64,000 bases of DNA from Alnus glutinosa (taxonomy: Eukaryota > Streptophyta > Magnoliopsida > Fagales > Betulaceae): assembly GCF_958979055.1 (NCBI RefSeq), contig NC_084896.1:1674001-1738000 (forward strand), read 5' to 3'. The stretch's first letter is position 1; each line of letters starts with the position of its first letter. A program made the translations under genes and the position numbers. Positions 12,601 to 27,200 of this stretch are shown one piece after another. The notes under the pieces were generated by a model. The model saw only the letters and a program-made list of their open reading frames with translations, did not search any database and was not told the origin of the DNA.

Positions 12601-15600
12601 ATCATAGTTAGACCCAAACCCATAAATTAAGCTTTTGAGTTAAGTGGTATCCTAACATGCTATAATTAGTTTCCGTAGAAGACTCATTAAGGTATTAATC
12701 TTCTTAACATGTGGCATCAAAGCCAATGGTGGTGTGCAGTGTGGTGAATGGTAGTGGCCCTTTTCATAGTTAGAGCAAAGGTGTACGCCGAAAGCAAGCC
12801 CACATGACACACAAGTGATCCTGGAGACAACCTATAAATAAGATTACTAAAGCTTTTGTTTAAGGGATTAGTGATGTGATGATGGACTCACACATGAGAG
12901 GGAGAATGTTGAGCATACAAGTGTAAAAAGATTAAGTCTCACATTGGACAAATATCACAAATGTGAGTGGTTGATATAGCATAGTTAGATAGATCCAAAC
13001 CTATTGGCTTGCGCTTTTGGGTTGAGTGGTATCTCAACATGCTATATTATAGTCTCCTTAGAAGACTCATCTAGGTGTTAATCTCCCTCACATATCCAAA
13101 TGTAAAAAGCAACTTTCCTAGAGATTTTGCTACCACATATACTCCTTTAAGGGAATTGCTTATCTTAGAACTTTTTAACACTTCATAACAAAAAACTTCA
13201 ATTTTTTTTTTTTTAATAAGTAATCTAGATATCATTAAACGCATAAGGCATCCCCAGGCACACATGAAATATACAAGAGTAACCACCTAGCTAGTAAGGG
13301 CAAAAAATAACAAGAAAATCATGATAACTAATCACAAAAGGAAAACAAATCAGTCGTCTAAAAATACAATGTTAAAAAATAAAGACTTAATCTCCTCCAA
13401 AGTCCTTTCACAGTCCTCAAAACTTCTACCAATCAATTCCCTTCATAGACACCACAAAAGGCATCATCTTCTACACAACAACACTTTAAGTGTTGCCAAC
13501 AGTCCACCAACAAGCATACAAATCGACTACTCGTCTAAGCATAACCCAAGACAACTCAAATCAACTGAAGAAAACATTTCAAATTGCACAAGCAACCTCA
13601 CAATGAAGCAGAAAATCCACGGACTCTACATTCCTTTTACACATACAACTCTAATCAACCACAATAACATGCCGCTTCCAAAGATTGTTCATGGTAAGGA
13701 TCTTTCCTAGGGTTGTCAACCAACCAAAAAAGGCCACCTTTAACGGAACCTTAGTTCGCCAAACACTTTTTCCAAGGGAAACAGAAACCATCATGGCAAC
13801 CCATGACATTGTAGAAGGATTTAACACCAAACAAACCTCTTTTGAAATGGACCCACCACAGCTTGTCCTCTCCTTCCAGTCTCATTCTTGCTAAATACAA
13901 TACCATGAAGAACGAGGCAAAGGCTTTCACCTTCCAATCATGAGCCGCTCTAGTAAAGCTCACGCTCCACTAAATGACACCTCTTGCGTAAGCAAAACCA
14001 AATAAAACAACTAGAAAGGCTTCCTCAAGTTTCGTGTCCCCACACCAAAGATCAGGCCAGAATCTAACCTTGGACCTATCTCCCACCTCAAATTTGGTAT
14101 GACTACAAAACTACCCCCAACCCATGCGCCTTGATAGGCTCATTAGAACACCACCCTCCCCATTCACGTCCATATTTAGAGTCCACCGCAACTCTCCACC
14201 AAACATCTCTCTAGCCCATAGAGCCAAAGCCATTTACCTAAGAGAACCTGATTGAACCTCAACAAGTTCCTAATTCCCAACCCTTCCCTCGGAGATCAGC
14301 ATGAAAACCTTGGAGCATTTAACTAGGTGGCATTTGAACAATTCACCTAGCCCCCATACAAAATCACGTTGGAGCTTCTCAGTACAGTTTGCAACACTAG
14401 TGGGGAGAGGAAATAGGGACATGAAGTTAGGTGAGTTGGGTAGGGTGCTCTTGATAAGGGTAATCCTACCACCCTTAGATAAATAAACCCTACTTCAACT
14501 AGCTAACCAACGTTCTATCTCCTCAGTAATACCGTCACATATATGTTTGGCCTTATAGGATGCCCCCAATGGAAGACCAAGATACTTCAGGGCAGAGACG
14601 CAACCCCACAACCCAAGATTCCAGCCAACCCAAACATTATCAGCATCTTCCACAAGAACCAATTTCGACTTGGCTAAGTTCGTCTTCAAATCCAATACGG
14701 CTTCAAAAAGAAAAATAAGCTCCATAAATTGCGAAGATGATTGTGGTTTTCCCCACAAAAAAGTAAGGCATCATCCGCAAACAAAAAAATGGGAAATATC
14801 ATTCCCTATCCTCACAGAGAAGCCATAAAACAAACCTACATTCACTGCAGTTGAAATTATCCTGCCCAACGCCTCCATCACTATGACAAACAGCAACAGA
14901 GACAAAGGGTCCCTTTGCCTCAAGCCACGAGAGCTGCTAAAGAAGCCTGTGGAAGAGCCATTCACCAAAAACCGAGATATGCACCATGGAAATAAAATAA
15001 GCTATTCATGAGCACCATTTCCTCCCAAACCCGCACCTTTTCAGCATGTACAACCAGAAATCCCAATTAACATGATCATAAGCTTTTCTAAGTCCATTTT
15101 GCATATAACCCCCGGTTTTCCAGATCTCAATCTGCTATCCAAGCATTTATTGGCAATAGGAATAGGATCTAGAATCTGCCTACCTAGGATGAATGCATTT
15201 TGTCCCTTAGAAACAATCTTCTCCAACCCTATCTTAAGCATGTTCACTAGAGTCTTAGCAATAATCTTGTAGATGCTACCACTATAATGATCAAGCAAAA
15301 TCCGTAGGGTCAACAACAGCCTCTGGAATCTTTGAAATGAGGGCGAGGACCGTAGCTTTAAAGCTTCTCTCGAACTTACCACTAGCATGGATATCACAAA
15401 AGACCTTTATGATATCCTCTTTCAAAACAACCCAACAAGCTTGGAAGAATGCCATAAAGTAACCATCAGGGCCCGACGCCTTATCATCATTCATTGCTTT
15501 CACAACCTCCCACAACTCCCTTTCCTCAAAATCTACCTCCAACCAACTAGTAGCAACCTCATCAATAGAATGAAAAGCACGACCGTCCACCACAGGCCTC

Positions 15601-18190
15601 CAACAAAACCGCTCAATAAACAACCTTTTATAAAACTAGAAAATGTGCTCGCTGATCTTTAATCGGTTGGAAGAAATAGTGCCATCAATCAACAAGGAGT
15701 CTATGGAGTTCCTTCTTATGTTGGAGTTAACCATTGTGTGAAAAAACTTCGTGCACTTGTCACCTTCCCTGAGCCATAAGATTCTAGATTTTTGCCTCCA
15801 ACTCACTTCCACCATGAGAGTGGATCTTTCCATTTTGCTAACAATTTCTGCCTTCCTCATACTCTCCTCAACACCTAATGCCCTCCCTCCCCTATTAAAT
15901 GATACCCAAAACACATAGCTCCTCCAAAAGGACCTTCTTCTTCCTTTCTACATTGCCAAACACCTCCTCATTCAGGTCAACTTAAAATAAATAAATAAAT
16001 AAACTTCAAATTTATCACCACGTTTCAGCTACCACTGTAGTTGATCAGCCCCTTGATCAACTAGCATCATTTAATACGAGAAATTATAAAGTGAATCCTC
16101 TATTCTGATTCCTAACTGCAAAAGACTGAATAAATTTGAAATTCTAAAAATAGATCCTCCCATCCCCAATAGAGCCAAATAAGAATGCACAGAAGCTTGT
16201 TTTTCTTCAGTTCTTACAACTAAATTAGAAAGCATTTCTTTCGGGACACTATGATCACACCACTCATCACGCCAAAAGCACACCATATAGCTCGAAAACC
16301 TCTTACAACCTGCCTGATACTTCTCCAAATCTAAAGTCTACTTAACCCAATGTTACTCATGTTTTACATTACTAACATGTCTCCAAAATGATTCCCTTCT
16401 TCACCATAATGCCACAAACACTTACCAGCGGTGCTTTAGAAGTTCTCAATTTTCTCACTCCAAACCCACATATCAAAAAGGTGAACACTCCAGATTCCAA
16501 TCCGCCACATAGAAAATCTGGCAGCAGCATCTCAATGCTTTGCATACCTCTTCCCCCCCCCCCCCCCCCCCCTCTTTTTTTTTCTTTTATTGATGAGATG
16601 ATTCTATTTGTATTGACGGGCTGGTGTTTGTGTGAAACAGGAGGGTGCGTACTTATCACTCAATACACCATTTTTTTTTCCTTTATCCTTCTTTTTTGAC
16701 AAGTAATGAACTAGTAAAAGTGGAGGGGTCAAGAGAACAAGCCGTACATGGGAAGACTACAAGGCTTAACTTTTTACCTTACTATAGATTACACTATTCA
16801 TTCAACGTCCTAAAGCCTTATCATTCTCATCTTGTTATCTCTTTTATTATTTTTTGGGGAGAGGGTTTGTTTAGCATTTGAAACTAAATTTGTCATGTTG
16901 AGTTGATTATCTTAAGTAGGCATGATCTAGTGATTTGAAGGGTTTGACAATAGCAACAGGAGTCAACTGGGTCTAGAAATGTCTAGAAACTTTTGAGATT
17001 TTTCTACACCAGAGCAGATTGTTTGGAAAGTGGCTTGACCAATACTCCATTTCAACACTCAAAATCTGTGTTCGAGTCAAACTTGACGATCCACAATACT
17101 GCAAATTATAATCTATGAATTACAAGTAATGCAAGTTGACAAACAATATATAGAAACAAACTATGATTAGTTATAAAAAAAATAAAATCTTGTTAGAATA
17201 ACTCTTTCTTGCAACTTGATATTCAAATAGCAATAACCAAATTCAGTACAATGAGATGAATGTACCTCATATCCTGCAGTAGCACCACAATATAGAGCAG
17301 CAAGTTGGCGACGATTTGTTGCACCTACATCTTTTGTCTCATCCAACAGCACTATGTCACCCACTTCAAAAATCTAGAGGTAAAATTATAATAGAGGGAA
17401 CTCAGAACTCTCATAAAATATACAACAGGTGAATGCAGGGAAAATATTAGAATCATGATAAAATACAAAAATGAAGCCAATAAATATAAACAGTGACAAC
17501 AGATATCCTCGTTCAAAATGCATAAATAGTGTGCAGTGAGAGAGAGAGCTTATTGAAAAAGTTTCCCCATGAGTTCCATCTCTCCTTTGCAACAAATCCA
17601 CACAAAATAGAGACAAAATAAAAGATAACTATCAAAAGACATCATAGCCTTAAATCTGCAAGTAAAATCACTAAAAATAATTTAATACTAATCTATTAAT
17701 TAAAGGTATTAACTAATGAAAGATGTGGCCTTACAATATTTGTTTTGATAACTAATGTTTCCTCTTTCCTTTTTTTCAAGGAAAAGTATACATATCCCTC
17801 TTAAACTACCACTCCATTGTCAATGTGCCCCCCAAACTACCAATTGTGTCAATATCCCCTCTTAAACTACCAAAAAAATGTTAATGTCCCCCTACAGCCA
17901 ACAAAAAGACAAAAATAACCCTAAAAAAGTTTCAATAAGACAAATATATCCTTATAAATTCAAAAAAAAAAAAAAAAAAATTTAAAATTAAAAAAAAAAC
18001 GATTTTTTTTTTGAAAGATTGAAAAAAAAAAACGAGAAAAATGAAAATCCAAAGGGGTGGGCCAAACTGAAAAGTAGATAAAACAAAATCTAGAAAAAAA
18101 AAATTTTAAAAAAATGAAAGAACTTGGTTTTTATTTTATTTTTCTTCTCTTTCCTTTTTTTATAAAAAATAATAATAATAATAATAATTT

Positions 18191-18225
<35 letters not shown>

Positions 18226-21200
18226 ATATATATAATTTTCAGAATTTCTATAATTTTATGAAAGGTATTTTTGTCATTGTTGGGCACATTGACACTGTTT
18301 GGTAGTTTAAAGGAGGACGTTGACACAATTGATAGTTTGAGGAGGCACATTGACAATTGGATGGTAGTTTAAGGGGGGTCTCCATACTTTTCCATTTTAT
18401 TTTTTTAAGTAAACGAGATATCATTAAAAACATAAAGCGCCCTAGGTACATAGGGAGTATAAAACACAAGCCACCTAACTAGTAGGAGCAAAAAGAACAA
18501 AAAAAATCATTTTTTTGATATGGCCTAATAATATTACCGCCCTTAATTCAATAAAGAACCTAGAAACCCCCGTTACCAATATAAAGACAACCCCAACCAT
18601 TTTAAGATCCCCAAATTGAACAATTACTTCTACTGGCAACCTATGGATTCTAAAAACACTATAGATGTCTGTTCACCACTCTAATGCAATAAGAAATAAA
18701 TAAATGATTACACATAAAAGCGGGTAATGCCCCACAGGCGGAGTTATTGGCGAGTTAAAAGGCCATTTTGGTAGTCACCGCAATTTAGAAGCCTGGAAGA
18801 GAACGCAATTCCTAAAACTTTGAACATTGCGTGAGAATAGTGTTAAGAGTTTAAAGTTATCACATTCAAAACCCTTTATGGGGTGGATGATTGCTACAAG
18901 TAGTTCAAGCTTTTCTAATTTCTAAATTTCCCCCCCCCCCCCCCCCCCCCCCAAGTGGATGTCTCTCTTGCATACATTATGTGTACTAGGGTTGTGCTTC
19001 TTTGCGCTTTCTAATAAGATTGAATTACTTACAAAAAAAAAAAAAAAATCTTAAATTCCATTTGTAAATTCACAAATGTTCTGTTTATCATTTTTTTCTT
19101 TTAAAGTAAATTTAGTCTTATTGAAAGCGTAAAGCGCCCCTAAGTACACTGAAAGTATACAAAAGGAAACACCTAACTAGGAATAGAAAAACGAACAAGA
19201 AAATTAGCAAAGCTAATTGACAATAGAGACAAAAAAGCCATTGTCCAAAGAAACAGCATATGAAAAAACGAAGCTAAAATATCCTTCAAGGAGCTCTCCA
19301 CATCCTAAAATGTTCTGTTTATCAATGACACAATGAAACAACATAAGCCTCCACGAGAGCACTGCAACTAAGAATAATGACCCAACTGAATTAAATACCA
19401 TGCACACCTCAGACATAGTAAACCTATATACTCAAAACTCTGACAATATAATAGAAGATAAATACTATTATCTAATAACAGAAGCACAGGCAGACTCACC
19501 CACAGAAAAATAAATGGTCTATTGAAGAACTATGTTGTACCTTTATGGGCTTTGGATGGGCTTTGTTCTGTCCAACAGTTTTCAATATGCCTGACATAAG
19601 ACTGGTACGAGCAGTCTGTGGAAATGGAGGAATGTGTCAAAACTTCAGAAAAATAAATAAAGAGAAAACAAAAAAATCAGAATAATTTATTCTATAAGTA
19701 ATCGAGATATTATTAAAAGCATAAGGCGCCCCATGTACACAAGTATACAAAAGAAGCCACCTAACTAGTAGGGGCAACAAGAACAAAAAAATCATGGTAC
19801 TAATCACCACAGGACAAACATAAGCAGCTGTCCAAAGATACAAAGTGTTAAAAAATAAAGACTTAATCTTCTCCAAAGTTCTTTTCTAACATATGCATTA
19901 TGTGTTCTTTTTTTAATGTCTAGCTTGCACATTAGAAATTTCAAGAGAATGACATGAGATAAGAATAAGAACAGACAGCTGAAATCAAATAAACTAAGAG
20001 GGAACAAAACTTTACCTTAGAAATGTAAGTAGACTAAATATTAAGCCTAGACAAACACTTCAATGTACTGCTCTTAAATTGGTTAAAGAAAAAGAAAAAA
20101 GATGCATGCACTTCAATGACAAAATGGAAATCCATGGGGGTGCAAATCAGGAGAGCAACTTATTGAGACACAGACCATCTTGCTAACCAATCAACTCAAT
20201 TCTGCTTACACATTCACTACTAAGTTGGCATGAACAACTCCTTATTCAATTCTGCACAAAGAAGTATTTGGCATGCATGTCATGCATGTGATGAATCCTA
20301 TATATTGTATTGATTGGGCATAGAAAACCACACCGCACATAAAGAAATAAAATGTTTAACAAAACTCTAATTCGAAGAGTTGTGGAAAGGTTAGCTGCCA
20401 GCCCCAATTAGTTTGTTAATATGGAATACATAATAGCACAAAAGGTTCGTGGAACAATATACTACTGCTGAAACATGGAACAATTGAAATCTTAGATCAA
20501 AAATTTATGCATGGATGATAAGAACTGCCTAAACAAGAATTCTTGAACAGCAAACAACCAGAGCTATATTACTCACTACATCAAAAAATTTCCATAAATG
20601 AAAGATGTAAATCCATAGGAAAATCGCATCAAATGGTGAGTTTACAAAAGACGATATAAAGATAAACAATTTTTATCAAAATACTATCATCTTATATGAA
20701 TTTTGTGTTCAATATAGTAAACAAAGGTCAGATGTAGAACTGATGAAGGAACAGCAAACCAATCAACAATAAGCGACACAAACAGTAAGAAACGAAAAAA
20801 GGGAAAAGGGAAGAAATATGACAAAAATATAGCAGGCTTCTAAAAGAAATGCAGGAATTCATGAAATGTGTTTTAAGTCTTCATTCAAAACAAAGAGAGA
20901 AAAGAAAGAATAATTGTAAGGACAGAAAAGGAGAACCTTTCAAAAAGAAGTAAGAGAAAGTGAACATGTCAGAGAGAGAGAGACTTAAGGAAAAACTCAA
21001 GAGAACCTAAACTGAGTAAAGAAACATATAAAGGAAAAAACAAAACAGTTGAAAACCAAACGAATTGATAGGAGTTACAACAATCATATACAAGGTTCAT
21101 ACCCTTCCATAAAATTACCGCTTATAAACAAAACAAAAAAAACCCCACATTGTCAGAGTATAACTAAAGCACATAAGATTCAGGATACAAACCTCATTTT

Positions 21201-24200
21201 CAGAGGAACGAGGATTTTCAATAATCACTGCTGTTGATCCGTCGTCTTCATGATTTAACATTGCAAAATTATCACTAAGCGAGCACAAAATAAATGACAA
21301 GACTTCTGTAAACCCACACATTGCCATCTAATAGGAGAATGGAAAAGAAAAAACGTTAAACAAATAGAACGCAGTAGAAATAGTATATGCGAATAGAAGT
21401 ACTAATCAAGAAAAAGCTGCAACAATCTGATTTTTTTCACTTGAATATACATATGAGGATCCTCTGCTCTATACCTCCAATCTGATAAGATGACTAAACT
21501 CTTCCAAGCGCAGTGGCTTCAAAGACACAGCCCTTCCCTTTGAAATATTGTAACCCTTAGCAATTGCAATATCCTTAACATTGTTGTAGCCATAAGCAAT
21601 AGCAACATCCTAAGCAATAAAATACAATTGTGACAATCCAAACATTTTCGGTGAGAAAGGAAAATTAGTAAAATGACCAGGTTTAGCACTATCAATACCT
21701 CCATAACATCACATGGATGAAGGACATCACTTCTAGTGGGGGGTACAGATACATTAATAGTGGTGTTATCACCTGATACAGGCTTCTGAGCATGCAATTG
21801 CATCCGATTTAACAAACTAGTGACCTGAAGGATAGGTAAATACAGTGAGAAGCCAATGCCAAAAAAAAAGAAAAAAAAAGCCAAGCCCTTACATACGCTT
21901 CAGTTACTTTCACTAGAATAAAAAAATATAAAGTGTCTACATTGCAACGCGATAGCCTACGTATAAGACCGCTAATCTAATTCTGTGTTTGTTTGGAGGA
22001 AGATGGGTGGATGCCTAAAGGGGTGGGAGGGAGAAGAGAGGGGAGGAAGAGTCCCTCAGTTTGATTAGGGGGGATGTGAATGGAGAGGATAAATCCCATG
22101 GACCCCACAATTTCAAATCCATCTAAAATTGGACAGATTGGAAGGCAGAGGGGGGAGAGCTTCTTTTCTCAAAGAGGAAGCGCGTGATATAAGGGAATAA
22201 ATTTTGGTTTTACCCTCATCCAGCATTTCCCTTACATCATCCCTTCCCCTGTCAACCAAACAACATGCAGGGGAGGTGTGCACCTCTCTCTTCCCTCCTT
22301 TCCCTTCTCCTCCCCCTCTCCAACCCTTCTACTTCTTCCCTGCTACCAAGCATAGTTAAACATTTCAAAGAAAATTCTTATTAATTATACGTTGATCAGT
22401 TGTAAAAACTTGCAGTTATAGGAAAAAAATTACTGAGAAGAATATAAAAAGAAAAATCAGACAGTGAACCAAGTTATGTTACTGGGACTGTATATACTGC
22501 CTTAAGCTTGGTTTATAAGTCCAAGTCTATATCTCTAAGTTCCCACATTAAAAGTCCCGGTCCTAACAAAAAGGAAGGAGTTCAAGAGTCTATAAACATA
22601 CCCCCTAGTACTCGAACAAAAATTGACTTTGAATAGTGAATTTTAACTATTTTTTTTTATGAATAATAATTTATTAGAAAGCATAAGGCTCTCCTAAGTA
22701 CACAAGAAGTATACACAAGAGGCCAAGCCCCTCAAACCTTGAACCCTCAAACCCAAAGCCCACAAAACAGAATTAAAAAAATAAATAAATAAAAACCCAA
22801 GACCCTCAACTCCCTAACACTAGACAGCATGAAGCTTGCCTTTCCCCCACCTTGAAGATGGGCCCTTCACCGTGTAATTGATGGAGCAATCTAAGTTTAG
22901 AAGCTCCCTTCTGCCCTTAACTTTCCGAGGGGTAGCCACTGCCTCCACAAACAACTGACGAACCTGCCCTGGGATAGAAGTCCCTATCCTCAAAACCGGC
23001 CTACGGAGCCCTTCCGTATTCAACCCAGAGGATGCGGAAGGAGCGGGTGGGGAAAGGGCCATACCAGAATCAACCTTGCTCAAAGACAAAGCTGTTGGCT
23101 ACAGGTTAGAGGTCCCTGCCCTCAATAGGAGTCCCAACCAGAGTCTCCTAAGAAGAAATTGAAGAGGCGGGAAGGGGAGAAGTCATACCTGAAACAACCA
23201 TGCTCGGACCCGAAGCAACCAGTGGTCGGGGGTTAAGAAATCCACGCCTAAATAATTTGGAGGTCCCCCCCCCACCCTCGTTGTGCCGTGCGAACGTAAA
23301 AGGAGAGGCCGAGAATTGAGAAACCTAAGAAAAAGCCATAACCGATGACGAGCTGGAACCATTGACACCACCAGTCTTCACCGGAACTTGAACAACCTCT
23401 GGCAGATCCTCCATCAACATCGCTGGCGTCCTCGGGACTAGACCAATTGACAGTTAAGCCTCTAGCTAGTCCACCATCGGCATCACTGGCAGGTCTATGG
23501 AGCGAGTCAGAATTGACCTTGAAAGAGGAATTGGGCTTACGAGCCCATTTGGAGGTAACCCGGAATTTAGACTTACGGTTGGGCTTGTGATCTCTCCAAA
23601 AAGCTCCACTAGGCGCCGACCCAGCCCAAATTGAAGCCCAAATTTCACCAACCCAACCCAAAATGAAGCCATGACCCGATCCAGTTCTCCTACCACCTTC
23701 TTGAAGCTTCCCTTCCATGCCCAGAGGAGAGACAGCAGCTCCTACTTCTTGTTCTGAACCCTGTCCCCATCTTCATTATGTCGAGGAGAAGTAGCTTTAG
23801 CACAGCCAGGCCTGTCCCCAATGAACAGAGTACGCAAAGAAGCCTCCTCCGCTGGAGGTTCAAGAAACCCTAGCCGAAAGGAAGAGCTCCCATGGCTATG
23901 AAGAAATCCATAATGTTGCTTAGCTCCCCAGAAAATCTACTCCATCCCTGCCCTTCACGACCCTCCGATAGCAAAATAAATGTTCTCCAGCACCTGTCAC
24001 CTTGGACTGCCACCTCCAAAAAACAACTAGCTCTATTACCTTCCCTATTGACGGTGAAGATGAAAGAAGCCTCCCGGGTTGTACTTCCGACCTCCTCAGC
24101 TCCAGGGTTCCGCAGCACTTCTTCAATCATTTTGATCAGCCATGCTACACACCTCGCGACCAAAAAGATGACACCAGCATAGTCTGAACGCCTTTCCTCT

Positions 24201-27200
24201 AGCAGGAGCTCCGACCTGCCTGCTTCCACCGAAAAGGTGAAAGCTTTTGCCTCTATAAAGAAACGGTGCTCCATACCCAACCTCACACGGCCATTCCGGG
24301 TGCCATCACCGAAGAAGATAGACACAGATGTAAGCCCCTACAGCAAAACCCCCCCTTTGCGATCTAGACAGAGAGGTCCGAAAAGGCTAAACAGAGCAAA
24401 ACCCTAGCGTGACACGCCACCGCTAGGGTGGAGAGAGAAAAAGAGAGGCATGGCCGTGTGGGATGAGGATAGAGGTGTGGTGAATTTTAAGTGTTATGGT
24501 TTGTTGCAGGCATTATTGCCCTGTGGTTCTTTCCTCTACTTCCTTTTCTTCTCACTTAGCGTACATCTTCCTTCTTTCAATATGTTCACCTATTCCAAAA
24601 ATTACAATTCACAACCAGATTCAGTTTTCCACTAATTCTACTCCTAATTTAAAACTTTTTACACCTCAAACTTATATCAAATAGAAACATTATTATTTTT
24701 GTTTACACAGCATTATCTACAAATGAGTTTTCTAACCTTCACGCTCTGCCACATAATATATTAATATGCAGACGTTGTCGCTCTCGCACTTATGCATGCT
24801 TCGGTATTGTTAGTTTGAACCCTATAAAAAGGCCTCTTATTTCTTTCTTCGCCCATTACACATGAAATGTGAGTCCACCAGGGCATATACCGTTCTCAGC
24901 AATCAAAGTGATAAGAAATTAAGTACACTATTTATTGACTTATGATTGATTGACTTCTGAACCATAACATAACTTTTTACATAAATTAAGCTCAACAAGC
25001 TGTCCTCAAGCTCAATTTGGGATAGGCTCAACCACTAAACTACATGTACAGCACAAATCCCCCTCAGCACAAACAGATCTGGCTTAAGGCAAGCTCAAGC
25101 TCTAAAAATATCTCACTTAATAGCGCCCTCGAGCAAGTAAGTATTTGGCTTGGGTCGGCACCATCCATAAAATCAATGATTAAACCTCATAAACTTTTCC
25201 TTTTATAGAGTGGTAATTAGATGAACATTCTCATAAGCAAGAAGAGAATACCTTCAAAAGGATCTCAGCAACCATGAAGCAGTAGGACAAATTAAATTGA
25301 ATCAAGACTACCAGGATGAGAGGATTTTTAAGAACTTCAATCTCTAAAATCATCTTTTAACACAAGTACCCTCACACAATCATCCAACATCATTGATTAT
25401 ACCGTTATCAAAATATCACTGCCAAGGGAGAAACATAATGCCAATAGGAATAGTAGGCCAACTATATGTTAAAATATCTTTCTGCATCAATTTGCCAAAA
25501 GAAAATTTTGTACAAGAATGCCTATCTATGTTGCCCGAAAGCTTGAATGTTTCCTCACCAACGTAAAAAATATTTAGATTCTCACAACAGAACAACACTT
25601 TGTGGTTCAAATAAGTAATCCTTAAGCAGTAGTAAATCCTTAAGCAGTCCAATAAAACAATGATGGGAAAGGAATAACAAAAACAAGAATCAAACAGAAA
25701 ATATACAGATATAAGCTGCCAATTGGCAAGACATATCAAGACCAAACAAATAAAGACAACATAAAGAACAGGAGTGAAACAATACAATGCCACCAGCCCC
25801 ACCCCTAAATTTTAACAAAATAAATATATAAATAAATAGGCGCATACACACACACACCCCCCAACAAAAACAACCATCACTGCCATCCCGAATGACACAT
25901 TTAGGTTTCATGAATCAAGAATGAGACATATAATATAACAGAAACTGTAATACCTTCTCAGCCTCCAAGGGGACTCCAATTGCACCCGTAATATAAGACA
26001 GAGAAACCTCCATATTGTAGACAGATAATTCAGGATAAATATTAGACTTCCCATCAGAATATATCACTTCAACTGGCTCTATTTCAAACTTCTTTTTACA
26101 ATATTCTGAGAAGGTTGTCACCTAGGAGAACAGAGGAAAACCATTAATTTATTTATCTACTACAAATAAGAACTAACATCCACTATAATTTGAACTTCTA
26201 GGTTACCCACCACTGTGTTCAAAACTATCTTGGCTTTTGTTAGATCAGTGGCAGTGCATTCAATGAATACATTCTTCGTCTTTAGAGTGATTGCTGAATG
26301 TGCACCATTGATAATGGGGGGTAAAGACAAAACAGTTCTGCATTAAACAAATAGAATTTTCAGGGAAAGAAAAAAGGAAATAGAACATTAGAACATCAAG
26401 CAGACAAAAAAACTTTGGGCTCGTTTGGTAAAATATTTTAGAAGGTGTTTTTTGCTTTTTGGTTGTGATGTGACCTAAAGGTGAAAGTAGTTTATGAGTA
26501 TTTTGTATTTGGAGTTGTTTGTTAATGCTTTTACTAATTTGCTAAATAGCAAAAAACTGTCCTAAAAAGAGTTGTCAAACGAGACTTTTGTGTTCCCAAT
26601 ACAGTTTTTTTTATGAACAAAGCCCTCGTACACGAACCCAATACCGTTTTCTATAAGAAATTAAGAGCAGATGAAGAAAGGCTAAAAGATCTTTTTCTGC
26701 CAAAACTCAATAGAGAAAATGGTGTTATACGAGAGTACACTCAGAGAAAAAGGAACAGTATGAGCTCAAAATCTTCAAATCAAAGAAAGCTCAATACTTC
26801 GAAGACAAAAAAGAAGAGGAAATTGACAGAAGAAAAAAGACATAACAACAATTTAAATAAATTGGCTGGTAAAAGAGCTAAGAATCCTTATAATTGCATA
26901 AACATCAACAAACCATCATACCTGTTACGGTCATAGATAACAGGGTACACTGGTGAGTTCTCAATTATGTGCAAAAACTTCTTCAGTTTCAAGTCTGACT
27001 GCGGTGAAACATAAATCAAGAAATCATAGACTATATCTACATGACTAATATAAAAATAAAATATACAAGCTCCTGAGAACTGTGCACAAGGGATGCATGT
27101 ACAATCGCCAATATCACAATCTGTGTGTACAATGTAAAATTATAAAAGAAAAAATAAATACACAATTATTTATAACATTATGAATTGCAAAGTCAAGGTT

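Noticed and set aside
13321..13710. 129-codon plus-strand frame (and neighbours at 13685-13894, 15387-15662)
   Set aside because: Antisense shadows of the decayed minus-strand LINE ORF2; no plant protein resemblance.
26613..26936. 107-codon Lys/Asn/Arg-rich plus-strand frame that looks like a basic nuclear protein
   Set aside because: Lies across PheRS beta intron 9 and part of exon 9 on the opposite strand; its start overlaps a LINE micro-insertion; A-rich composition explains the residues.
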